Positions 27,900 through 37,220 are shown, counted from the stretch's first letter. The stretch is 64,000 nucleotides of DNA from Betaproteobacteria bacterium (GCA_018970545.1 JAGWWC010000001.1:109514-173513), one strand, 5' to 3'. Translations and numbers: made by a program. The notes: generated by a model from the letters alone, not told the origin.

Positions 27900-28363
27900 A
27901 TCAGGATTGGCTGGACTCAGTCAAGTGGGATGCCAACGGCCTGATCTCTGCGGTCGCTCAGGATGCCACCAGCAAACGCGTGCTGATGGTGGCGTGGATG
28001 AATCGTGAAGCCCTACTGGAGACCGCAACCACTCGACGTGCAGTTTATTTTTCCCGCTCGCGTCAACGGCTATGGCGCAAGGGCGAGGAGTCGGGCCACA
28101 TCCAGCGGGTGGAAGAAATTCGGCTGGACTGTGATGCGGATGTGATCCTGCTTTTGGTCGAACAGGTAGGCGGTATTGCCTGCCATACTGGCCGCGAGTC
28201 GTGCATGTATTTTCAGCTTCAGTCAGAGAAGAACTCCACAGCATCTCCGGGCGGCCCAGGGCCGCTGTTGTTGCGATGGCAGGCGGTTGATCCAGTGCTC
28301 AAAGACCCGAAGACGCTGTATGCCATGCCGGCTAAAGATCCACGTGAAGGCGGTTCAGCGTAG
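27896..28363 (+). CDS. hisI: Phosphoribosyl-AMP cyclohydrolase
   Basis: HisI opens the adenine ring of phosphoribosyl-AMP and needs zinc and magnesium. The 155-residue product has [33 protein letters not shown] near 55, the metal site [27 protein letters not shown] near 80-105, and a roughly 40-residue C-terminal extension longer than the common 125-130-residue form. The extension has no motif I recognise. It is separate from hisE, unlike the fused E. coli enzyme. Confidence 0.95.
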   Translation: MNQDWLDSVKWDANGLISAVAQDATSKRVLMVAWMNREALLETATTRRAVYFSRSRQRLWRKGEESGHIQRVEEIRLDCDADVILLLVEQVGGIACHTGRESCMYFQLQSEKNSTASPGGPGPLLLRWQAVDPVLKDPKTLYAMPAKDPREGGSA

Positions 28364-28386
28364 ACTTTGTTGACCATGAATGTTCT

Positions 28387-28773
28387 ATGACTACCTCGTT
28401 GCCTGATCCAAAGATGCTGCCGCCTGACACGGATATTCGTGATCCTGCGGCCGTGCTGTCACGTTTGGCCGACGTCATCGCCAGCCGCCGAGGCCTTGAC
28501 CCCCAGAGCTCTTATGTGGCGCGCCTGCTGGCGGCCGCCCCGGATGCCGCACTGAAAAAGGTAGGGGAAGAAGCTGCTGAGGTCATCATGGCAGCAAAAG
28601 ACGGAGTCGCAGGCCGCACGCTCAGTGAAATGGCGGATCTCTGGTTTCACTGTCTGGTGGTGCTGGAGCAGGCGGGACTGAGGCCCGAACAGGTCTTGGC
28701 GGAATTGGCCCGACGTGAGGGCATCTCGGGCCTGGATGAAAAGGCGGCACGCCGCGCCGAACAAAAAACCTAG
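28387..28773 (+). CDS. hisE: Phosphoribosyl-ATP pyrophosphatase
   Basis: HisE hydrolyses phosphoribosyl-ATP to phosphoribosyl-AMP. The 128-residue all-helical MazG-like protein has [47 protein letters not shown] with the metal-binding Glu residues, and [18 protein letters not shown]. It is the last his gene here and is followed 11 bases later by hinT. Confidence 0.95.
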   Translation: MTTSLPDPKMLPPDTDIRDPAAVLSRLADVIASRRGLDPQSSYVARLLAAAPDAALKKVGEEAAEVIMAAKDGVAGRTLSEMADLWFHCLVVLEQAGLRPEQVLAELARREGISGLDEKAARRAEQKT

Positions 28774-28784
28774 AGCCATCACTC

Positions 28785-29123
28785 ATGACGACTACTGCTG
28801 ATTGCATCTTTTGCAAAATCGCCCAAGGCCAGATTCCGTGTAAAAAAATCTACGAAGACGAGGATTTCATCGCCTTTCATGACATCAACCCAAGGGCGCC
28901 GATACACCTGCTGGTGATTCCAAAACTCCACATCGAATCGCTCCAGCATGTGGATGCCTCGCACCGGGACCTCTTGGGGAAAATGCTAGTGCTTGCCCCT
29001 CAGTTGGCCGCGGAAAATGGGGCCTCCGAGGGCTTTAAAACACTGATCAATACGGGTCCCGCGGGTGGACAGGAGGTGTATCATCTGCACCTCCATATTC
29101 TAGGCGGCAGGCCCACTGCCTGA
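28785..29123 (+). CDS. hinT: HIT-family nucleotide-binding protein (HinT)
   Basis: A 112-residue histidine-triad protein, probably a purine nucleoside phosphoramidase. It has CIFCKIAQGQIPCKKIYEDEDF, the dimer strand HLLVIPKLHIESL, and the active triad YHLHLHILGGR near residues 97-107. The position between hisE and tatA is conserved in Betaproteobacteria. Its physiological substrate is not known from the sequence. Confidence 0.95.
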   Translation: MTTTADCIFCKIAQGQIPCKKIYEDEDFIAFHDINPRAPIHLLVIPKLHIESLQHVDASHRDLLGKMLVLAPQLAAENGASEGFKTLINTGPAGGQEVYHLHLHILGGRPTA

Positions 29124-29150
29124 GGCCGCAACCATTTTTCGGAGACCGTG

Positions 29151-29381
29151 ATGGGTTCCTTTAGTGTTTGGCATTGGCTGATTGTCCTGTTGATTATTCT
29201 CTTGGTGTTTGGCACCAAGAAACTGCGCAATCTGGGTTCGGATCTTGGCGGTGCAGTGAAAGGCTTTAAAGAAGGCATGAAAGACGGCGGCAATGCCGCC
29301 GATGCAGCTGCCGGCCAGCCGGCGCAAAAGACTGAGGCCCCGACCATCGACGTTCAGGCCAAGGACAAAACTCCCAGCTAA
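29151..29381 (+). CDS. tatA: Twin-arginine translocase subunit TatA
   Basis: TatA polymerises to form the Tat pathway for folded proteins. The 76-residue product has the short membrane helix [20 protein letters not shown] (6-25), a hinge, and an amphipathic helix [16 protein letters not shown], then a disordered tail. ATG 29151 is preceded one codon by GTG. It begins the tatABC operon, 27 bases after hinT. Confidence 0.96.
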   Translation: MGSFSVWHWLIVLLIILLVFGTKKLRNLGSDLGGAVKGFKEGMKDGGNAADAAAGQPAQKTEAPTIDVQAKDKTPS

Positions 29382-29462
29382 TGGCACCGGGTCCACAGCA
29401 TGCTGTTGGACCCCTCACTTCTCGAGGCCGCAGTGCTTTTGCGCCTCTGATTCCTGCAGGCT

Positions 29463-29927
29463 ATGTTTGATATCGGATTCTCCGAACTTGTCGTGATCGG
29501 TCTGGTCGCCTTGGTGGTGGTGGGGCCCAAGCGCTTGCCTGTCGCCACACGAACCATCGGGGCGTTGATTGGCCGGGCACAGCGTTACGTCAGCGACGTC
29601 AAAACGGATATCCAGCGGCAGATGGACCTTGATGAGTTAAGAAAAGTGCAGCAGCAGGTACAGAACGTGGGCCAACAGATTCAGAGTAGCGTGCAACGGG
29701 TCGAGTCTGAGGTGGGCGCAGTCACCTCGGATCTCTCGCAGACGGCGGATGCATGGGAGGGCTTTGGTGAGCCCACCACTTCATCATCTCCACTCACGCG
29801 GCAATTTGGCACTCACATCCATGCGCCCGAACCTTCTTGGTCGGAGCAGCAGGAGCAACGGCGCATTCGTGAACGTGTCCGTGGCCGCCTGCGCAAGCGA
29901 TTCCATGTCAAGCGGCCCCGCGACTGA
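29463..29927 (+). CDS. tatB: Twin-arginine translocase subunit TatB
   Basis: TatB works with TatC as the receptor for twin-arginine signal peptides. The 154-residue product starts [26 protein letters not shown] (membrane helix 8-24, then the conserved GPKRLP hinge) and continues as a long amphipathic, glutamine-rich helix (about 60-100) and a basic C-terminus ([13 protein letters not shown]). The 81-base gap after tatA has no other gene. Confidence 0.95.
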   Translation: MFDIGFSELVVIGLVALVVVGPKRLPVATRTIGALIGRAQRYVSDVKTDIQRQMDLDELRKVQQQVQNVGQQIQSSVQRVESEVGAVTSDLSQTADAWEGFGEPTTSSSPLTRQFGTHIHAPEPSWSEQQEQRRIRERVRGRLRKRFHVKRPRD

Positions 29928-29937
29928 CCCATGACCC

Positions 29938-30708
29938 ATGACTGATTCACAACAAAAAGACGAAGCCAGCCAAAAGGAGGAGGGCTTCGTCACTCACCTG
30001 ATTGAACTGCGTGATCGCCTGATGCGGGCTGCCGCCTCGGTCATCATTTGTTTTCTTGCTTTGGTCTATTGGGCGCCCGACATTTATTCCTTACTCGCGG
30101 ATCCGCTGGTCAGCGCTTTGCCGGCAGGCACATCGATGATCGCCACCGATGTCACGGCACCCTTTTTCGTGCCGATGAAAGTCACCATGATGGTGGCGTT
30201 TGTGTTGGCGCTGCCTTATGTGCTTTATCAGGTCTGGGCCTTCATTGCCCCTGGGCTGTATGAGCACGAGAAAAAACTCGCAGCCCCCATTATTTTGAGC
30301 AGCTTTTTGCTCTTTTTATTGGGCATGGCCTTCGCCTATTTCTTTGTTTTTCCTGCAGTGTTTAAGTTCGTGGCGGCCTACACGCCCAGCGGCGTTCAGA
30401 TGGCCACCGATATTGATAAGTACCTCAGTTTTGTATTGACTTTATTTCTGGTGTTTGGCCTTTCGTTCGAAACGCCGGTCGTTGAGATGGTGCTGGTGCG
30501 GCTGGGAATGGTCTCCATCGAAAAACTCAGGGAGTTCCGGCCCTACTTCATCGTGATTGCATTTGTCATTGCGGCAATTGTGACGCCGCCGGATGTCATC
30601 AGTCAGTTCATGCTCGCGGTGCCAATGATTTTGCTCTACGAGTTCGGCATCCTCATGTCGCGTTACATTACGCCGCGTGAAACACGGCAGGAGACGCCAG
30701 CGGAGTAA
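29938..30708 (+). CDS. tatC: Twin-arginine translocase subunit TatC
   Basis: TatC is the six-helix membrane core that binds the twin-arginine signal. The 256-residue product has THLIELRDRLMRAA at the N-terminus with the essential Glu, YVLYQVWAFIAPGLYEHEKK near 95, FAYFFVFPAVFKF and FRPYFIVIAFVIAAIVTPPDVISQ. A 14-base inverted repeat (30710-30723) fills the gap to the convergent protease gene and may end transcription weakly. The Rieske protein at 31934 is a likely client. Confidence 0.96.
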   Translation: MTDSQQKDEASQKEEGFVTHLIELRDRLMRAAASVIICFLALVYWAPDIYSLLADPLVSALPAGTSMIATDVTAPFFVPMKVTMMVAFVLALPYVLYQVWAFIAPGLYEHEKKLAAPIILSSFLLFLLGMAFAYFFVFPAVFKFVAAYTPSGVQMATDIDKYLSFVLTLFLVFGLSFETPVVEMVLVRLGMVSIEKLREFRPYFIVIAFVIAAIVTPPDVISQFMLAVPMILLYEFGILMSRYITPRETRQETPAE

Positions 30709-30725
30709 TCGACAGCCGTGTCGGC

Positions 30726-31850
30726 CTATCGCTTGGCCGCAACGGCAGGCCGCTCGGCGATACTGACGGTGGCCTCCAGCACCTGATCTTGCCGCCTGAA
30801 TTTAAATTTTGCTTTGCTCCCCGGCGAGATCGCGGCCACCATCGCCATGAGTTCAGTCATGTTGCGAATCGGCCGATCGTTGACGGCAACCACTACATCA
30901 CCGGGCCGAATGCCTGCCTCGTCTGCAGGCCCGCTTCTCAACACGCCCGCAATCAGACTGCCCTCTCCCTCGGCCGCATCTCGTGGCTCCACTCCGATGT
31001 AGCCGCGACTCACTCGGCCTTTGGTGACCAGCGCTTCCATCACCAATCGGGCGGTGTCAGCAGGGATCGCAAAGCCGATGCCTTGATTGCCGCCTGAGCG
31101 CGTATAAATCGCGGTGTTGATGCCCAATAACTGGCCCTGCGTGTCGATCAGGGCGCCACCCGAGTTGCCGGGATTAATGGCGGCATCGGTCTGAATAAAA
31201 TTCTCATAGGTGTTGATGCCCAGACGACTGCGTCCCATTGCACTGATGATGCCTTGGGTCACTGTCTGGCCCACCCCGAATGGGTTGCCAATGGCGAGCA
31301 CGGTATCGCCCACCCGGGCCTCAGTCGGCCGGCCAAAGGCGATGACCGGAAGCCTGCCCAGAGAAATTTTGAGCACTGCCAAATCCGTGTCGGGGTCGGT
31401 CCCCACGAGCGCCGCACCCGCCCGGCGGCCATCGGCCAAGCCGACCTCAATTTGTTCTGCACCAGAGACCACATGATGGTTGGTCAGCACATAGCCTTTG
31501 TCTGACACGATCACACCTGAGCCGAGACCCGCCGTGGGCTCGCGCTCCGGCTGATCGCGAAAGAACTTGCGAAATGTCGGGTCATTCAAAAGGGGGTGGT
31601 TGGGCACCGAGACTTTTTGGGTCGTGTAGATATAGACCACTGCCGGCATTGCCCGGGCCGCGGCCTCGCGATAGCCATGGGCCGCAATGGGCGCGCCGCC
31701 TTCGCGCAGGCCAAGCTCCCCCGAGCCGGGGGGCTCCGAGCCAGAGCCCAGATTGGCAACCCAGTGGGGCTTAAAGGTCAGCACCACGAACAGGGCCGCA
31801 AGGGCCAGCGTGGTGGCCTGGGCGAAAATGAGCCATATCCGTCGGACCAT
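30726..31850 (-). CDS. Membrane-anchored HtrA/Deg-type serine protease with one PDZ domain
   Basis: A 374-residue periplasmic protease. An N-terminal membrane anchor (about 6-25) precedes a trypsin-like domain with the complete triad: His in YVLTNHHVVSGAE, Asp in DPDTDLAVLKI, Ser in PGNSGGALIDTQG. One PDZ domain follows (about 275-365: GVLRSGPADEAGIRPGDVVVAVND). A single PDZ plus an anchor resembles DegS more than DegP, but no rseA-like partner is present. It is convergent with tatC and divergent from petA, its usual place in Burkholderiales. Role: envelope protein quality control or regulated proteolysis. Confidence 0.92.
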   Translation of the reverse strand: MVRRIWLIFAQATTLALAALFVVLTFKPHWVANLGSGSEPPGSGELGLREGGAPIAAHGYREAAARAMPAVVYIYTTQKVSVPNHPLLNDPTFRKFFRDQPEREPTAGLGSGVIVSDKGYVLTNHHVVSGAEQIEVGLADGRRAGAALVGTDPDTDLAVLKISLGRLPVIAFGRPTEARVGDTVLAIGNPFGVGQTVTQGIISAMGRSRLGINTYENFIQTDAAINPGNSGGALIDTQGQLLGINTAIYTRSGGNQGIGFAIPADTARLVMEALVTKGRVSRGYIGVEPRDAAEGEGSLIAGVLRSGPADEAGIRPGDVVVAVNDRPIRNMTELMAMVAAISPGSKAKFKFRRQDQVLEATVSIAERPAVAAKR

Positions 31851-31933
31851 GCCGCCATTATTGCTGGAACTGGACTTTTGGCTGGCTTAAAATACTCGTT
31901 TGCCCCAACTTTGAACGTCGAAAGAGCGGTTTT

Positions 31934-32572
31934 ATGTCTCAATCCTCGCAAGACCTCAGTTTTCCCGTCCAGCCTTCATCCAGCGCCACTTCAGAGCGCC
32001 GCACTTGGCTGATTGCCTGCGGCGCAGTCGGGGGAGTCGCGGCTGCGGCGACTGCCGTTCCGTTACTTACCTCAATGGCACCTGCCGAGAAGGCCCGGTC
32101 CGCAGGTGCTCCTGTTGAAGTCGATATCGGCGACATTCCGCCGGGCGGCCTCAAAACAGTGGAGTGGCGCGGCAAACCCGTCTGGATCGTTCGGCGCACC
32201 CCGGAGATGCTCGCCTCCTTGGAAAAAATCGAGACTCAGCTGGCTGATCCGAAATCAGATCGGACCGCCTTTCCGACCCCGACCTACGCAAAAAATCGTC
32301 ACCGCTCGATCAAGCCCGAGTTTCTGGTCACAGTCGGCATCTGCACCCATCTGGGCTGCTCGCCGGTCAGCAAATTTGAGACAGGCAACCAGCCAGGACT
32401 GGGCGCAGAGTGGCAGGGGGGCTATTTCTGCCCTTGCCATGGCTCGAATTTTGATCACGCGGGCCGGGTTTTTGCCAACAAGCCCGCCCCCGATAACCTC
32501 GAAATTCCGCGTCACATGTATCTGTCTGACACGCGCATCGTGGTGGGCAAAGATGAAAAAGGTGAGGCCTGA
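31934..32572 (+). CDS. petA: Ubiquinol-cytochrome c reductase, Rieske iron-sulfur subunit
   Basis: The Rieske subunit takes an electron from ubiquinol in the cytochrome bc1 complex. The 212-residue product carries a twin-arginine-type anchor (SERRTWLIACGAVGG near 20-34) and the 2Fe-2S site CTHLGCSP...CPCHGSNFD at about 137-172. It is a known Tat substrate class and tatABC lies 1.2 kb upstream. It leads petABC; a 66-base gap separates it from petB. Confidence 0.97.
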   Translation: MSQSSQDLSFPVQPSSSATSERRTWLIACGAVGGVAAAATAVPLLTSMAPAEKARSAGAPVEVDIGDIPPGGLKTVEWRGKPVWIVRRTPEMLASLEKIETQLADPKSDRTAFPTPTYAKNRHRSIKPEFLVTVGICTHLGCSPVSKFETGNQPGLGAEWQGGYFCPCHGSNFDHAGRVFANKPAPDNLEIPRHMYLSDTRIVVGKDEKGEA

Positions 32573-32638
32573 GTCCTCGCCACCGGTATTTCAAACTGTT
32601 TAAGTTAATAAGTTAGACCTGAGCTCGCGGAGAATTGC

Positions 32639-34042
32639 ATGGCCTCTGAAAAGAATGTCACCACCACCGGCTTACTCGGATGGGTCGATACCCGATTCCC
32701 TCTGACCAAGCTCTACAAAGAACACCTCTCGGAGTACTACGCTCCGAAGAACTTTAATTTCTTTTATTTCTTTGGTTCGCTGGCCATGGTGGTGCTGGCC
32801 CTGCAGATCATCACCGGTATTTTTCTGACCATGCATTACAAGCCGGATGCATCGTTAAATGCTGCGGGCGTGCCGGTGGCCTTTGCCAGCGTGGAGTACA
32901 TCATGCGCGAGGTGCCCTTTGGCTGGCTGATTCGCTACATGCACTCCACGGGCGCCTCCGCATTTTTCGTGGTGGTCTACCTCCACATGTGGCGTGGGCT
33001 GATCTATGGTTCGTATCGCAGCCCCCGTGAACTCATCTGGATTTTTGGATGCGCGATCTTTTTATGCCTGATGGCCGAGGCCTTCTTCGGCTACCTGCTT
33101 CCCTGGGGCCAGATGTCCTATTGGGGCGCCCAGGTGATTGTGAATCTCTTTTCTGCCGTGCCGCTGATTGGCCCGGACCTCTCAGTCTGGATCCGCGGCG
33201 ATTTTGTGGTGGGCGATGCCACTCTGAATCGTTTCTTTGCCTTTCACGTGATTGCCATTCCGCTGGTGCTGGTCGGCCTGGTGGCGGCCCACATCATTGC
33301 GTTGCATGAGGTCGGCTCCAACAATCCCGACGGCGTCGAAATCAAGAAAAACAAAAACGCGGACGGCATTCCCCTGGATGGCATTCCCTTTCATCCGTAT
33401 TACTCGGTGCATGACATTCTGGGAATCGCCGGCTTTCTGATTCTGTTTTGTGCGGTTGTTTTTTTCGCGCCAGAGTTGGGGGGCTATTTTCTGGAGTTCA
33501 ATAATTTCATCCCCGCTGATCCGCTGGTCACGCCGCCGCATATCGCACCGGTCTGGTACTTCACGCCGTTTTATTCCATGCTGCGCGCGGTGACCGATCT
33601 GTTCACTTGGGTTATGGTGGCGTCTGCCGGGCTGGGCGCGCTCGCTGTGCTGCGTGCCCGCTGGCCCTTGGTGATCAAGGCCGGGGCGCTCGCTGCTTTG
33701 CTGGTTCTGGCCGTCACCTTCCGAGTGTTTGATGCCAAGTTCTGGGGCGTGGTGATCATGGGCGGTGCCGTCGTCATTCTGTTTTTCTTGCCCTGGCTGG
33801 ACCATAGCCCAGTGAAGTCGATTCGTTATCGGCCGAACTGGCACAAGGCGCTGTACATGGTGTTTCTGGTGAACTTTTTTATCTTGGGCTATCTCGGCGT
33901 GCTGCCTCCTTTCCCGTTTGGCCAAGCCTATTCGCTGGTGGGCACAGTGTTTTACTTTGCGTTTTTTGCGCTCATGCCGATCTGGTCTCGGATTGGCGAT
34001 TTCAAGCCTGTTCCTGAACGCGTGACGTTCAAGCCTCACTAA
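32639..34042 (+). CDS. petB: Ubiquinol-cytochrome c reductase, cytochrome b subunit
   Basis: Cytochrome b carries hemes bL and bH and both quinone sites of complex III. The 467-residue product has about eight to nine membrane helices, the heme histidine pairs in RYMHSTGASAFFVVVYLHMWRG and FAFHVIAIPLVLVGLVAAHIIALHEVG, GYLLPWGQMSYW, and the Qo-site motif DPLVTPPHIAPVWYF (PxH variant region). GGAG stands 8 bases before the ATG. It is not fused to petC. Confidence 0.97.
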   Translation: MASEKNVTTTGLLGWVDTRFPLTKLYKEHLSEYYAPKNFNFFYFFGSLAMVVLALQIITGIFLTMHYKPDASLNAAGVPVAFASVEYIMREVPFGWLIRYMHSTGASAFFVVVYLHMWRGLIYGSYRSPRELIWIFGCAIFLCLMAEAFFGYLLPWGQMSYWGAQVIVNLFSAVPLIGPDLSVWIRGDFVVGDATLNRFFAFHVIAIPLVLVGLVAAHIIALHEVGSNNPDGVEIKKNKNADGIPLDGIPFHPYYSVHDILGIAGFLILFCAVVFFAPELGGYFLEFNNFIPADPLVTPPHIAPVWYFTPFYSMLRAVTDLFTWVMVASAGLGALAVLRARWPLVIKAGALAALLVLAVTFRVFDAKFWGVVIMGGAVVILFFLPWLDHSPVKSIRYRPNWHKALYMVFLVNFFILGYLGVLPPFPFGQAYSLVGTVFYFAFFALMPIWSRIGDFKPVPERVTFKPH

Positions 34043-34065
34043 TGCGCCACGCCAAGGACCTCATC

Positions 34066-34755
34066 ATGAAAAAATTGCTCATCTCCTTTTTGACGGCAGC
34101 AGCCACAACGCTGGCGTTGGTTGCTACCCCGGGGGCCTTTGCAGCGGGCGGCCCGGTGGCGCTTGATGCAGCTCCCGCCCAAAAGCTTTCCGATAAAGCC
34201 GCGATGCAAAATGGCGCCAAGACCTTTATGTCGTATTGCCTTGGCTGTCACGGACTGTCAGCGATGCGCTACAGCCGGCTTGCCGATATCGGCATGACCG
34301 AAGAGCAGATCAAGGCTGTGATGCCACCAGGCGCAAAGCCAGGCGATTACATCCGCACCTCCTTAAATCGTGCTGAGGCAAAAGACTGGTTTGGTGCCGC
34401 CCCTCCCGATCTGTCGGTGACTGCACGCTCGCGCTCATCGCACTCGGGTGCGGGCACCGACTGGATTTACACGTTCCTCAGAACTTATTACGAAGACGCA
34501 AGCCGCCCCACAGGATGGAACAACAAGACGTACGTGGGGGTCGGCATGCCTCACGTACTCTGGGATGCCCAGAAATCCAAGCCTCCGGCCGAGTTTGATT
34601 CAATGGTGGGAGATCTTGCTGCATTTTTGAACTATGTCTCTGAGCCGGCCCAGTTTTCGCGTAAGACCATCGGCGCGGTGGTCATGGTATTTCTTGCGAT
34701 CTTCTTTGTTCTGGCCTGGCGCTTAAATAAGGTCTACTGGAAAAACATCAAGTAG
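34066..34755 (+). CDS. petC: Ubiquinol-cytochrome c reductase, cytochrome c1 subunit
   Basis: Cytochrome c1 passes electrons from the Rieske subunit to soluble cytochrome c. From ATG 34066 (AAGGA 9 bases upstream) the 229-residue product has a signal peptide cleaved after GAFA, a single heme site CLGCHGLSAMRYSRL near 55, a candidate axial Met in GMPHVLW, and a C-terminal membrane anchor (GAVVMVFLAIFFVLAWRLN). An earlier ATG at 34042 overlaps the petB stop but gives a worse signal peptide. Confidence 0.96.
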   Translation: MKKLLISFLTAAATTLALVATPGAFAAGGPVALDAAPAQKLSDKAAMQNGAKTFMSYCLGCHGLSAMRYSRLADIGMTEEQIKAVMPPGAKPGDYIRTSLNRAEAKDWFGAAPPDLSVTARSRSSHSGAGTDWIYTFLRTYYEDASRPTGWNNKTYVGVGMPHVLWDAQKSKPPAEFDSMVGDLAAFLNYVSEPAQFSRKTIGAVVMVFLAIFFVLAWRLNKVYWKNIK

Positions 34756-34779
34756 CTGCTGAAGTTCTTTGTTGTGCAT

Positions 34780-34813
34780 GAGGGCGGGGGCCTCTCTCCC
34801 GCCCTTCTTCTTT
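34780..34813 (+). terminator. Rho-independent terminator after petC
   Basis: A GC-rich hairpin, GGGCGGG (34782-34788) pairing with CCCGCCC (34798-34804) across a nine-base loop, is followed by TTCTTCTTT. It lies 27 bases after the petC stop. The T-rich tail runs directly into AAGGAA, the ribosome site of sspA, so sspA may receive only read-through from petABC. Confidence 0.75.
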
Positions 34814-34828
34814 AAGGAATACACCCTC

Positions 34829-35428
34829 ATGATGGTCCTTTACTCCGGAACCACCTGCCCCTTTAGTCATCGCTGCCGTTTTGTGCTGTTTGAAAAAGGC
34901 ATGGACTTTGAGATTCGAGATGTCGATCTCTTCAATAAGCCCGAGGACATCTCGGTCATGAATCCTTATGGCCAGGTGCCGATTCTGGTGGAGCGCGATC
35001 TGATTCTGTACGAATCCAACATCATCAATGAGTACATCGATGAGCGGTTTCCCCACCCCCAGCTGATGCCAGCTGACCCAGTCCAGCGCGGCCGGGCTCG
35101 GCTGCTGCTGTTTAACTTTGAGCGCGAACTCTTTGTGCATGTCGAGGCCCTGGAGAAACAAGACGCCAAGAAAATCGACAAGGCCCGGGTCCTGGTTCGA
35201 GATCGGCTTGCGCAGCTGGCCCCGGTGGTCACCAAAAACAAGTTCATGCTGGGCGAGGACTTTTCGATGATTGATGTCGCCTTGGCGCCCCTGCTGTGGC
35301 GTCTGGATTATTACGGTATTGAGTTGCCCAAAACTGCAGCACCGGTGCAGAAGTATGCCGAGCGCATCTTTTCGCGACCTGCCTTTTTTGAGGCCTTGAC
35401 ACCCCCCGAAAAAATCATGCGCAGGTAA
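34829..35428 (+). CDS. sspA: Stringent starvation protein A (GST-fold)
   Basis: SspA is a glutathione-transferase-fold protein that binds RNA polymerase in E. coli and alters transcription in starvation and acid stress. The 199-residue product from ATG 34829 (AAGGAA upstream) has the thioredoxin-like N-domain LYSGTTCPFSHRCRFVLFEKG, the cis-Pro region GQVPILVERDLILYESNIINEYID, and an all-helical C-domain ending FFEALTPPEK. The pair with sspB downstream is conserved. Confidence 0.94.
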   Translation: MMVLYSGTTCPFSHRCRFVLFEKGMDFEIRDVDLFNKPEDISVMNPYGQVPILVERDLILYESNIINEYIDERFPHPQLMPADPVQRGRARLLLFNFERELFVHVEALEKQDAKKIDKARVLVRDRLAQLAPVVTKNKFMLGEDFSMIDVALAPLLWRLDYYGIELPKTAAPVQKYAERIFSRPAFFEALTPPEKIMRR

Positions 35429-35435
35429 TCGCGGC

Positions 35436-35891
35436 ATGGCCGATTCCACCCCGTCCTCCACCAAGCCCTATTTGATCCGTGCGATTCATGAGTGGTGCTC
35501 GGACAACGGCCTCACTCCTTATTTGGCGGTATCGGTCAACGAGCAGGTCCAGGTTCCCAAGGAGCATGTTCGCAATGGTGAGATCGTGCTCAATGTCAGC
35601 AGCCTGGCCACGGATCAATTATCGATGGCCAATGACTTCATTCGTTTTCAGGCCAGATTCTCCGGCCGAGTCCACGAGATCATGGTGCCGATTGAAAATG
35701 TGGTGGCGATTTACGCCAAAGAAACCGGCAATGGCATGGCCTTCGAGGTCAGCAAACCACTGGCCGAGGCTGAGCCCCATTTGCAGGCGGTCGAAGAACT
35801 CAGCGACAACAGCGAACCGTCATCCTCGGCCCCGGAGGGGCCAACTCGCCCGCCTGCAGGCGGGCGCCCTAAGCTGACTCGCGTAAAATAA
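35436..35891 (+). CDS. sspB: ClpXP protease specificity-enhancing factor SspB
   Basis: SspB delivers ssrA-tagged proteins to ClpXP. The 151-residue product has the folded domain at 1-110: KPYLIRAIHEWCSDNG, TPYLAVSVN, IVLNVSSLATDQLSM, RFSGRVHEIMVPIENVVAIYAKE. A flexible, Pro/Gly/Ser-rich tail follows, ending in a basic ClpX-binding-type motif (RPKLTRVK). The tail is encoded by two strong GC hairpins. It begins 7 bases after sspA. Confidence 0.95.
   Translation: MADSTPSSTKPYLIRAIHEWCSDNGLTPYLAVSVNEQVQVPKEHVRNGEIVLNVSSLATDQLSMANDFIRFQARFSGRVHEIMVPIENVVAIYAKETGNGMAFEVSKPLAEAEPHLQAVEELSDNSEPSSSAPEGPTRPPAGGRPKLTRVK
35828..35866 (+). repeat. Two tandem GC hairpins inside the sspB tail
   Basis: GGCCCC-GGA-GGGGCC (35828-35842) and a perfect 20-base palindrome around CTGCAG (35847-35866) stand four bases apart in the coding tail of sspB, 25-60 bases before its stop. 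Neither is followed by a T run. They could slow ribosomes, protect the mRNA 3' end, or simply reflect a low-complexity linker. Confidence 0.6.
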
Positions 35892-35898
35892 AACAGTT

Positions 35899-35974
<76 letters not shown>

Positions 35975-35991
35975 TCTCTGCCCGGTGATCA

Positions 35992-36012
35992 GGCCTGCGG
36001 CCCCTTTGTTTT
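35992..36012 (+). terminator. Possible terminator after tRNA-Thr
   Basis: A short GGCC-TGC-GGCC stem (35992-36002) is followed by CCTTTGTTTT, 17 bases downstream of the tRNA and reaching the stop codon of the convergent grxD gene. The stem has only four pairs, so this is tentative. Confidence 0.4.
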
Positions 36013-36334
36013 ACCCGGTGGCACCAGCGGATTCCAGGATTTTCTTCAGCTCTCCGCTTTCGTACATCTCGCCCATGATGTCAGAGCCGCCGACAAATTC
36101 GCCGGCCACATACAACTGAGGGATTGTCGGCCAGTTTGAGAAGTCTTTGACGCCCTGGCGAATTTGATCGTCGTCCAATACATTGACGGTGACCACATTC
36201 TTTACATCGCAGGCCTTGAGTAACTGAATCGCCCGGCCCGAGAAGCCACACTGAGGAAATTGAGCAGTGCCTTTCATGAAGAGCACCACGGGATGATCTG
36301 TGACCGTCTTCTGAATGAATTCTTTTGCGTCCAT
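36011..36334 (-). CDS. grxD: Monothiol glutaredoxin (Grx4/GrxD)
   Basis: GrxD carries a 2Fe-2S cluster and works with BolA-type proteins (ibaG is at 20441) in iron-sulfur assembly. The 107-residue product has the monothiol site FPQCGFSGRA near residue 30 and the glutathione-binding stretch WPTIPQLYVAGEFVGGSDIM near 68-87. It lies 19 bases after prmC on the same strand and is convergent with tRNA-Thr. Confidence 0.96.
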   Translation of the reverse strand: MDAKEFIQKTVTDHPVVLFMKGTAQFPQCGFSGRAIQLLKACDVKNVVTVNVLDDDQIRQGVKDFSNWPTIPQLYVAGEFVGGSDIMGEMYESGELKKILESAGATG

Positions 36335-36353
36335 GTCCTGCCTCCAAAGAAGC

Positions 36354-37220
36354 TTAAAGTTTACTTGAGCCGGCCAAAAATCCGATCACGGCCCGCGGCA
36401 GCGATTGGTCATCAACCAGGCCCCGGACCCGGACAAGGCCCGCCTGATCGAATAAGCCCATGACGGCAGACTGTTGTTCCGATCCGTGTTCGACCAGCAA
36501 AAATCCTCCCGGTTCAAGCCAATGGCATGCGCCCTCGGCGAGGGCGGCGATATCGGAAAGCCCATCTGGCGGCAGGCCCATCGGCCCCGGGGTGGTGGAC
36601 GATGGGCTCAAGGCGGTCGATGGCTCAAAGCGCAGATCCCCTTGAGACAGATGCGGATCCCCCGCGGCCACGTAGGGCGGATTGCTGATCAGGCCGTGAA
36701 ACTTCGCGTCCGCCTGCCCGAGCGCATCAAACCAGCTGCCCTGCCGAAAGCGCAGCCGTGAGTCCACACCCAATCGGGCTGCATTGTTGCGTGCCACTTG
36801 CAATGCGGCTGCTGAACAGTCGGTGGCGGTGACCTCTGCCGATTCAATTTCGAGTGCCAGCGTGATGCCGATGCAGCCACTGCCGGACCCCAGATCGCAA
36901 AGACGCGACGGTGCTGCGATGGGGCCTATCTCGGCAATTACCGTATCAATCAAGAGTTCAGTCTCCATCCGCGGTATGAGAGTCGCCGGGCTCACCCAGA
37001 AGGGCCGGCCGTAGAATTCTCGCTCGCCCGTTAGGTAGGCAATCGGTACGCCCCGCCGTCGCTGCGCCACCAATCGTGTAAACAGTGCTTGAACAGCGGG
37101 GCAGACGGGATCCGACCCATGGGCAATCAATGCTTCGCGCCGCCAGCCGCTTGCCGCCTCGAGCAGGGCCAGTCCCTCTCGACGCGACAAACCTGATGCG
37201 CTCAGTAAATCGTTAAGCAT
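36354..37220 (-). CDS. prmC: Release-factor glutamine methyltransferase
   Basis: PrmC (HemK) methylates the glutamine of the GGQ motif in release factors, including PrfA encoded just upstream. The 288-residue product has an N-terminal helical domain, [22 protein letters not shown], the SAM motif [18 protein letters not shown] near 110, and the catalytic LISNPPYVA near 180. Its start overlaps prfA by 8 bases, a conserved functional coupling. Confidence 0.95.
   Translation of the reverse strand: MLNDLLSASGLSRREGLALLEAASGWRREALIAHGSDPVCPAVQALFTRLVAQRRRGVPIAYLTGEREFYGRPFWVSPATLIPRMETELLIDTVIAEIGPIAAPSRLCDLGSGSGCIGITLALEIESAEVTATDCSAAALQVARNNAARLGVDSRLRFRQGSWFDALGQADAKFHGLISNPPYVAAGDPHLSQGDLRFEPSTALSPSSTTPGPMGLPPDGLSDIAALAEGACHWLEPGGFLLVEHGSEQQSAVMGLFDQAGLVRVRGLVDDQSLPRAVIGFLAGSSKL

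Noticed and set aside
33182..34039. Minus-strand open frame of 285 codons inside petB
   Set aside because: His/Gln/Arg-rich translation typical of the complement of membrane-helix codons; petB is unambiguous.
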